NCBI RefSeq assembly: GCF_029839275.1
Contig: NZ_JAOCAH010000009.1
Coordinates: forward strand, 124,001 to 188,000
DNA: 64,000 bases
Direction of reading: 5' to 3'
Source of the DNA: Pseudomonas sp. GD03944
Lineage (GTDB): Bacteria; Pseudomonadota; Gammaproteobacteria; Pseudomonadales; Pseudomonadaceae
Below, piece by piece: positions 57,974 through 64,000 of the stretch. Each line of letters starts with the position of its first letter. Position 1 is the stretch's first letter. A model generated the notes under the pieces. That model searched no databases. It was given only the letters and a program-made list of their open reading frames with translations, and was not told the origin of the DNA. Both the position numbers and the translations under genes were made by a program.

Positions 57974-59275
57974 TCACAGGGGCAAATGATTCCTCTGCCG
58001 AGGCGCATCCGTGCTGCGCGTGGCCTTGCGGCTCACAGGCAGGTACTTGAGCATCCACTGGCGCATGGGCACCACGGCGTTCTCCTGCGCCCACACACAT
58101 AGGGCGATGGTCAGCAGCAGGAACAGCGGGTACAACCAGATCGACAAGGGTTGCTCGCCCGCCTGCAGGGCGCAGGCCTGCCAGTTCTCGAAACAGCCGG
58201 GCGAGGCCACGCCCAGCAGCTTTTCCGAGCGCGAGAACAGGGTGAACGCCGGCACGTGCAGCACGAACAGCGGCAGCGAGGCGGCGCCAAGCCGCTTCGA
58301 CCAGTGCCGCACCCGTTCGCTGGCCGGGGTGGCGATCAGCGCGCAGACGTAGATCAGCGCCAGCTGCGAGGGCAGCAGCAGGCCGTTGTGCAGCAGGAAG
58401 TACCAGAACTGCTCGCCCTTGACCAACCAGGCCGCGCCCAGGAAACAGGCTGCGGCGAAACCGCCGAGCCACGCCTTGGTCAGGCTGCTGGGCTCGCGAC
58501 CGGCGTCGCGGTACTGGCGAAACAGGGCGTAAAGCACGATGCCGGCGAGGAACTCCGGCAGGCGGACCAGCGGCATGCGGTGCAGCATGCCGGTGATGGG
58601 CATGCCGTATTCCTCGCTGTAGATCATCCACACCGGCGGGATCAGGTAGATCACCATCAGCGCCGCCAGCCAGGCCCACTTGTGCTTCACCGCCATCAGC
58701 CGGGGCGCCAGGAACGGGAAGGTCAGGTAGAAGAAAAACAGCGTGGAGATCGACCACAGCGGCGGGTTGAACGTCAGGTAGTAGGGGTTCCAGGCGTGCA
58801 GCATGAGCAGTTGCAGCACGCTGTTGAGCAGCAGCTCTCCGTCGCTCATCCAGTGTTCGAGGATCTCCCGGGACGCGCCGCCCAGGTCTTCGTTGGTGTC
58901 GTACACGACGAAGCGCAGGCTGGCCTTGGTGTCGTCCGGCGGGATGCCCAGGTTGCTGATGACGAAGATCACGCTGACCGTCAGCAGCAGGGAAAACAGG
59001 TGCAGCGGGTAGAGGTTGGCGAAGCGCCGGCTGAGGAAGCTGCGCCCCGGTTCGCGCAGTTGCCCGTACCGGCAGTAGACGTGGGCGAGCAGAAAGCCCG
59101 ACAGCACGAAAAAACTGCTGGTGGCGAAGAAGCCGACACCGGCCAGGTCCTGCATCCACGGCAGTTTCTGCTCGTCGGGGTAGGCGTGCAGGGTGTGGAA
59201 GATCACCACGTACACCCCGAGCAGAAAGCGCAGCCACTCCAGGCCGATGAAGTGCTCCGTATGGGCTCGGCTCAC
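57974..59275 (-). CDS. Acyltransferase family 3 membrane protein
   Basis: The 433-residue integral membrane protein has about ten hydrophobic helices and the acyltransferase-3 pattern FIGLEWLRFLLGVYVVIFHT at the N-terminus, with a conserved His in FHTLH and RRFANLYPLHLF further on. Such enzymes add acetyl, succinyl or similar groups to surface sugars. Lying directly upstream of opgGH on the same strand, it may decorate glucans as OpgC does, but a terminator separates them and this is inference. Confidence 0.8.
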   Translation of the reverse strand: MSRAHTEHFIGLEWLRFLLGVYVVIFHTLHAYPDEQKLPWMQDLAGVGFFATSSFFVLSGFLLAHVYCRYGQLREPGRSFLSRRFANLYPLHLFSLLLTVSVIFVISNLGIPPDDTKASLRFVVYDTNEDLGGASREILEHWMSDGELLLNSVLQLLMLHAWNPYYLTFNPPLWSISTLFFFYLTFPFLAPRLMAVKHKWAWLAALMVIYLIPPVWMIYSEEYGMPITGMLHRMPLVRLPEFLAGIVLYALFRQYRDAGREPSSLTKAWLGGFAAACFLGAAWLVKGEQFWYFLLHNGLLLPSQLALIYVCALIATPASERVRHWSKRLGAASLPLFVLHVPAFTLFSRSEKLLGVASPGCFENWQACALQAGEQPLSIWLYPLFLLLTIALCVWAQENAVVPMRQWMLKYLPVSRKATRSTDAPRQRNHLPL

Positions 59276-59580
59276 GGTTGTCCTCCGGTTGGTTCGATTC
59301 AGTCCTTGAGCACGCCGAGCCCGGCGTTGCCGGGCATCAGGGCCGAGTCAGATGTGTCGCGGGCTTGGCACCGGACAGGGGTTGGACCGCGGTGATTCGT
59401 GTTTGATCGCCGCCCGCTTTCATCGGGGCGCCGCAGCGGGGGTCGCATCGGGCTGTATAACCCCAGCGAATAGTCGCAGACAGGCCCGCAGGAAGGCTCT
59501 AGATTGCTGCTTGCATAACCTGCACTCGGGTGCTGCCAAGGTCGGTGGCGCGCAATAACAACAATCACGAGACGGATGCC

Positions 59581-60939
59581 ATGCAGCACACCCAGCAAGC
59601 CGCGAATGCCTGGCGCATTCTGTTCCTGCTCTTTCTCGCCAACCTGTTCAACTTCTTCGACCGCACCATCCCGGCGATCATCAACGAGCCCATTCGCCTG
59701 GAATGGAGCCTCAGCGATTTCCAGTTGGGCCTGATCGGCACGGCATTCACTCTGGTCTATGCGATTACCGGCGTGCCCCTGGGGCGCATGGCCGACACCG
59801 GGGCGCGGCGCAAGATCATGGGCTGGGGCCTGGCGGCCTGGAGCGGGCTGACCGCCGTGAACGGCATGGCCTGGAATTTCTGGAGCTTCCTGCTGATCCG
59901 CATGGGCGTCGGCGTGGGTGAGGCCAGCTACGCGCCGGCCGCCAACTCGCTGATCGGCGACCTGTTCCCGGCGCACAAGCGCGCCCGGGCCATGGGCATC
60001 TTCATGCTGGGCCTGCCGCTGGGGCTGCTGCTGGCGTTCTTCACCATCGGCGCCATGGTCAAGGCCTTCGACAGCTGGCGCGCGCCGTTCTTCATCGCGG
60101 CGGTGCCGGGGCTGATCCTGGCGGTATTCATCTTCTTCATCAAGGAGCCGGCCCGCGGCGCGGCCGAAGCCACCCCGGTGGCCACCGGCGCGGTGGACAA
60201 GCCGCTGCGCAAGGTCCTGGCGATCCGTACCTTCTGGTGGCTGGTGATGGCGGGGCTGGCGTTCAACTTCGCCACCTATGCCTGCAACTCGTTCATGGTG
60301 CCGATGCTGCAGCGCTACTACCTGCTGCCGCTGGAGCAGGCGGCCATGGCCACCGGCCTGATCGTCGGGGTGACCGGCCTGGTCGGCCTGACCCTGGGGG
60401 GCTGGCTGGCCGACCGCATCCACCAGCGTTGGGCCGCCGGGCGCTTGCTGTTCGCCGCGTTCAGCATGCTGGTCGCCACCCTGTGCACCGGTTATGCGCT
60501 GTTCTCCGGGCGCATCGACATCGCGGTGTTCGTGGCGGTGTTCAGCATCGGCTGGCTGTTCTCCTACAACTTCTACACCTGCGTCTATACGGCGATCCAG
60601 GACGTCATCGAACCGCGCCTGCGGGCCACGGCCATGGCGCTGTTCTTCGCCGGCCTGTACCTGCTGGGCGGCGGCCTGGGGCCAATCGGCGTGGGCCTGC
60701 TGTCCGACCACTTCGCCAACGCGGCGATGCTGGCGGCGGGGGCCACGGAAATGACCGAAGCCTTCAAGGCCGTGGGCCTGCACGACGCCATGTACCTGAT
60801 CCCGGTGGCGCTGTTCATGACCATGCTGGCGCTGGTCATGGCCTCCCGCTGCTTCGTCACCGACGCCGCCCGCATGCGCGCCGGCATGGAAGCGCAGGTC
60901 GATACGCCTGACGCAGGACTGCAACCGGTTCGGGGGTGA
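59581..60939 (+). CDS. MFS transporter (spinster-like)
   Basis: The 452-residue product has twelve predicted membrane helices and the MFS loop GRMADTGARRKIMGWGLAAW between helices 2 and 3, with FFDRTIPAIINEPIRLEWSL at the first helix, as in spinster-like members. The substrate is unknown. It is divergent from the acyltransferase gene and followed by a repeat-rich gap. Confidence 0.88.
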   Translation: MQHTQQAANAWRILFLLFLANLFNFFDRTIPAIINEPIRLEWSLSDFQLGLIGTAFTLVYAITGVPLGRMADTGARRKIMGWGLAAWSGLTAVNGMAWNFWSFLLIRMGVGVGEASYAPAANSLIGDLFPAHKRARAMGIFMLGLPLGLLLAFFTIGAMVKAFDSWRAPFFIAAVPGLILAVFIFFIKEPARGAAEATPVATGAVDKPLRKVLAIRTFWWLVMAGLAFNFATYACNSFMVPMLQRYYLLPLEQAAMATGLIVGVTGLVGLTLGGWLADRIHQRWAAGRLLFAAFSMLVATLCTGYALFSGRIDIAVFVAVFSIGWLFSYNFYTCVYTAIQDVIEPRLRATAMALFFAGLYLLGGGLGPIGVGLLSDHFANAAMLAAGATEMTEAFKAVGLHDAMYLIPVALFMTMLALVMASRCFVTDAARMRAGMEAQVDTPDAGLQPVRG

Positions 60940-61378
60940 GGACATGAATCGCCGGTAGCAGGGTCTGCGTTTCGCGGCTTGTGCTGATCGTTCCCACGCT
61001 CCGCGTCCCCAACGATAGGCGATGGTGGACAAGCTTCGCGTTGTCCACCCTACGTCAGGCTCATGATCGTTCCCACGCAGAGCAAGGGCGATCAACCAAC
61101 CCTCGTGGGAGTGGCTTCAGCCGCGACGCCCCTAAAAGCTCGCGGGCAAGCCCGCTCCTACAGGGAGCAGGCGGCAATCCTGATCGTTCCCACGCTCCGC
61201 GTGGGAACGCCTCCCGGGACGCTCCGCGTCCCCAGCGATGCAGGCGATGGTGGACAAGCTTCGCGTTGTCCACCCTACGGCTGCGGTCGCCTCTGTAGAA
61301 CGGGCTTGCCCGCGAGCTCGGCGGTGGATGCTCTGCACATGACGACCGGTGAATCACCCATTGCGCGGAACCACAGAA
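60940..61378. repeat. Mosaic of dispersed intergenic repeats
   Basis: About 440 bases between the MFS gene and rapA are largely built of short repeats. GATCGTTCCCACGCTCCGCG occurs at 60986 and 61182 (the latter palindromic with GTGGGAACG). GGTGGACAAGCTTCGCGTTG followed by TCCACCCTACG occurs at 61024-61054 and 61249-61280. GGGCTTGCCCGCGAGCT-type words occur at 61137-61162 (inverted) and 61294-61320, and a relative of the GGCTTCAGCCGCGA word at 61104-61128. No gene is supported here. Confidence 0.8.
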
Positions 61379-61410
61379 ACCACAAGGCCCGCAATCGCGG
61401 GCCTTGTGGT
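61379..61410. terminator. Terminator hairpin after rapA
   Basis: A perfect 14-bp stem (ACCACAAGGCCCGC with its complement) around a four-base loop lies 17 bases past the rapA stop on the minus strand. The T run is weak, but the stem is strong and correctly placed. Confidence 0.75.
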
Positions 61411-61427
61411 GTTCGGGGCAGGGTGCC

Positions 61428-64000
61428 TTAGCCGGCGACCAGCACCCGGATCGCTTCCAGGCGCAGGGCGGCCTTGTCGAGCATGGACAGGCCTTGCTCG
61501 CGCTGCTGGCGCAGGGCGTCCAGTTCGCTGTCGCGCACACTGGGGTTGACTGCCTGGAGGGCGGTCAGGCGCGCCAGTTCTTCGTCCAGGTCCGCGGCCA
61601 GCTGACGCTTGGCTTCGGCGACCCGCTCGTTGTGGCGCGGCGCGATCTTGGCTTCACCGGCATTGATCTGCGGGTTGAGCACATCGCGCTGGGCCTGCAC
61701 GAACTTGTTGGCGCTGGCGCGGGGCACGCTTTCCAACTGGTCGTTGAGGGTCTCGAACGCCACCTTCGACGCCAGGTCGTTGCCGTTGCCATCGAGCAGG
61801 CAGCGCAGGGCCGCCGGCGGCAGGTAGCGGCCCAGTTGCAGGGCACGCGGGGCGACCACTTCGCTGACGTACAGCAGTTCCAGCAGCACGGTACCGGGCT
61901 TGAGCGCCTTGTTCTTGATCAGCGCCACGGCGGTGTTGCCCATGGAGCCGGAGCGCACCAGGTCCATGCCGCCCTGCACCATGGGGTGTTCCCAGGTGAG
62001 GAACTGCATGTCTTCGCGGGCCAGGGCCAGGTCGCGGTCGTAGGTGATGGTCACGCCTTCGTCGTCGCCCAGGGGGAAGCTGGCGTCCAGCATCTTCTCG
62101 CTGGGGCGCAGGATCAGGGCGTTTTCCGAGTGGTCTTCGCTGTCGATGCCGAAGGCGTCGAACAGCTGCTCCATGTAGATCGGCAGGGCGAACTGGTCGT
62201 CCTGTTCGAGGATCGCCTCGACCAGGGACTCGCCTTCACCGGCGCCGCCGGAGTTGAGCTCCAGCAGGCGGTCGCGGCCGGCGTGCAGTTCGCTTTCCAG
62301 GCGCTCGCGCTCGGCGCGGGCTTCGTCGACCAGGGCTTGCCATTGGCCGTCTTCGCCACCTTCGAGCAGCGGCAGCAGGCGGCTGCCGAACTGGTGCTGC
62401 AGGGCATTGCCGGTGGGGCAGGTGGCCAGGAAGGCGTTGAGGGCCTGGTTGTACCACTGGAACAGGCGCTCCTGCGGGCTGTTCTCCAGGAACGGCACGT
62501 GCAGCTGGATGCGGTGCTTCTGGCCGATCCGGTCGAGGCGGCCGATGCGCTGTTCCAGCAGGTCCGGGTGAGCCGGCAGGTCGAACAGCACCAGGTGGTG
62601 GGCGAACTGGAAGTTGCGGCCTTCGCTGCCGATCTCGGAGCAGATCAGCACCTGGGCGCCGAACTCTTCGTCGGCGAAGTAGGCCGCAGCGCGGTCACGC
62701 TCGAGGATGTTCATGCCCTCGTGGAATACCGTGGCCGGAATCCCGGAGCGCACGCGCAGGGCGTCTTCCAGGTCCATGGCGGTCTCGGCGTGGGCGCAGA
62801 TCACCAGCACCTTGAACTTCTTGAGCATCTTCAGGGTGTCGATCAGCCACTCGACACGCGGATCGAAGCGCCACCAGCGCTGGTCGTCGTCGACTTCGCC
62901 CTGGGCCTGGTAGCTGACTTCCGGGTACAGGTCCGGGTGCTCGCCGATCGGCAGCTCCATGTACTCGTCGGGGCTCGGCAGCGGGTAGGGGTGCAGCTCG
63001 CGCTCCGGGAAGCCCTGCACCGCGGCCCGGGTGTTGCGGAACAGCAGGCGGCCGGTGCCATGGCGGTCCAGCAGTTCGCGGATCAGGCGCGCCGAGGCTT
63101 CGCTGTCGCCATCGGCCACGGCGCCGAGCAGGGCTTCGCCTTCGGCACCGAGGAAGTTGTGGATGGTCTGGTGCGCCTCGGGCGACAGGCGACCTTCTTC
63201 GAGCAGCTCCTGCACCGCTTCGGCCACCGGCTTGTAGTGGGCGCTTTCGGCACGGAAGGCTTCCAGGTCATGGAAACGGTGCGGGTCGAGCAGGCGCAGG
63301 CGGGCGAAGTGGCTGTCCTGGCCCAGCTGTTCCGGGGTGGCGGTGAGCAGCAGCACGCCGGGGATGACTTCGGCCAGTTGTTCGACCAGCGAGTACTCGC
63401 GGCTGGCCTTTTCCGGGTGCCAGACCAGGTGGTGGGCCTCGTCGACCACCATCAGGTCCCAACCGGCGGCGAACAGCGCGTCCTGGGCCTTCTCGTCTTC
63501 GCACAGCCATTCCAGGGCCACCAGGGCCAGCTGGCAGTCTTCGAACGGGTTGCTGGCGTCGCTTTCCATGAAGCGCTCGGCATCGAACAGGGCGACGTCC
63601 AGGTTGAAGCGGCGGCGCATTTCCACCAGCCACTGGTGCTGGAGGTTTTCCGGGACCAGGATCAGCACGCGGCTGGCGCGGCCCGACAGCAGCTGGCGGT
63701 GCAGCACCAGGCCGGCCTCGATGGTCTTGCCCAGGCCCACTTCGTCGGCCAGCAGGACGCGCGGGGCGATGCGGTCGGCGACTTCACGGGCGATGTGCAA
63801 CTGGTGGGCGATGGGCTGGGCGCGCACGCCACCCAGGCCCCACAGCGAGGACTGCAGTTGTTTGCTGGTGAATTCCAGGGTGCGGTAGCGCAGGGCGAAC
63901 CACGGCAGCGGGTCGATCTGGCCGGCGAACAGGCGGTCGCTGGCCAGGCGGAACTGGATGAAGTTGGAGAGCTGGGTTTCCGGCAGGGTGACACTCTGGT
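61428..64000 (-). CDS. rapA: RNA polymerase-associated ATPase RapA (cut by window end)
   Basis: RapA is a Swi2/Snf2-type ATPase that binds RNA polymerase and helps it recycle. About 857 C-terminal residues are visible; the N-terminus lies beyond the right edge. Helicase motifs are seen in order: [20 protein letters not shown] (Walker A), [13 protein letters not shown] (DEAH box), [12 protein letters not shown], and the helicase C motifs [20 protein letters not shown] and [15 protein letters not shown]. The visible frame stays open to the window edge, so the start is outside. Confidence 0.96.
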   Translation of the reverse strand, partial: QSVTLPETQLSNFIQFRLASDRLFAGQIDPLPWFALRYRTLEFTSKQLQSSLWGLGGVRAQPIAHQLHIAREVADRIAPRVLLADEVGLGKTIEAGLVLHRQLLSGRASRVLILVPENLQHQWLVEMRRRFNLDVALFDAERFMESDASNPFEDCQLALVALEWLCEDEKAQDALFAAGWDLMVVDEAHHLVWHPEKASREYSLVEQLAEVIPGVLLLTATPEQLGQDSHFARLRLLDPHRFHDLEAFRAESAHYKPVAEAVQELLEEGRLSPEAHQTIHNFLGAEGEALLGAVADGDSEASARLIRELLDRHGTGRLLFRNTRAAVQGFPERELHPYPLPSPDEYMELPIGEHPDLYPEVSYQAQGEVDDDQRWWRFDPRVEWLIDTLKMLKKFKVLVICAHAETAMDLEDALRVRSGIPATVFHEGMNILERDRAAAYFADEEFGAQVLICSEIGSEGRNFQFAHHLVLFDLPAHPDLLEQRIGRLDRIGQKHRIQLHVPFLENSPQERLFQWYNQALNAFLATCPTGNALQHQFGSRLLPLLEGGEDGQWQALVDEARAERERLESELHAGRDRLLELNSGGAGEGESLVEAILEQDDQFALPIYMEQLFDAFGIDSEDHSENALILRPSEKMLDASFPLGDDEGVTITYDRDLALAREDMQFLTWEHPMVQGGMDLVRSGSMGNTAVALIKNKALKPGTVLLELLYVSEVVAPRALQLGRYLPPAALRCLLDGNGNDLASKVAFETLNDQLESVPRASANKFVQAQRDVLNPQINAGEAKIAPRHNERVAEAKRQLAADLDEELARLTALQAVNPSVRDSELDALRQQREQGLSMLDKAALRLEAIRVLVAG

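Overview
The window is a chromosomal segment of a Pseudomonas species. The sequence is GC-rich. The gene order kdsA-eno-ftsB-ispD, then ispF-truD-surE-pcm-nlpD-rpoS-rsmZ-fdxA-mutS-pncC-recA-recX, is the classic Pseudomonas arrangement, and the proteins read as typical pseudomonad orthologues (RhlG, ErdR, FinR, BraC). The first gene (kdsA) and the last (rapA) are cut by the window edges.

Layout. 1-2.9 kb: kdsA end, eno, ftsB, ispD. 2.9-6.5 kb: an HPF-like ribosome factor, a LysR regulator, and the glutathione-dependent formaldehyde pathway (adhC, fghA). 6.5-12.5 kb: a tightly packed housekeeping and stress run (ispF, truD, surE, pcm, a DUF368 membrane protein, a NlpD-like lipoprotein, rpoS). 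12.5-12.9 kb: the Gac/Rsm small RNA rsmZ with its GacA upstream site. 12.9-18.2 kb: fdxA, mutS, pncC, recA (with a LexA box) and recX. 18.2-30.1 kb: a LOG-family enzyme, small proteins, a FadL-type porin, tapT, a DMT exporter, erdR, dgkA, finR/fpr, then a minus-strand group of trmO, rhlG, a DUF1456 gene and an unusual RluF-like protein. 30.2-30.6 kb: tandem intergenic repeats of about 166 bp. 30.7-35.6 kb: the livKHMGF (braCDEFG) branched-chain amino acid ABC transporter.

35.9-42.1 kb is the accessory part. It holds small Pseudomonas proteins, a LysE exporter, a minus-strand structured RNA of the C4 antisense type placed before a coupled leader ORF and two small genes, a DUF2188 protein and an orphan gene whose ribosome sites lie in hairpins, a DUF4062 protein, and a colicin E9-type DNase bacteriocin with its immunity protein. 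Base composition drops here.

42.2-64 kb: a PhnCDE-type ABC transporter, a GlxR/Hyi-like pair, two c-di-GMP enzymes (NMT1-GGDEF and MHYT-GGDEF-EAL), a chromosomal tubulin/FtsZ-like GTPase that keeps both the nucleotide-binding and catalytic loops, osmoregulated periplasmic glucan synthesis (opgG, opgH) with an adjacent acyltransferase, an MFS transporter, a mosaic of short intergenic repeats, and rapA.

The strongest candidates for something undescribed are the C4-like RNA/leader arrangement at 37.46-38.23 kb and the tubulin-like gene at 51.4-53.5 kb. All calls rest on reading the sequence; no database search was possible.
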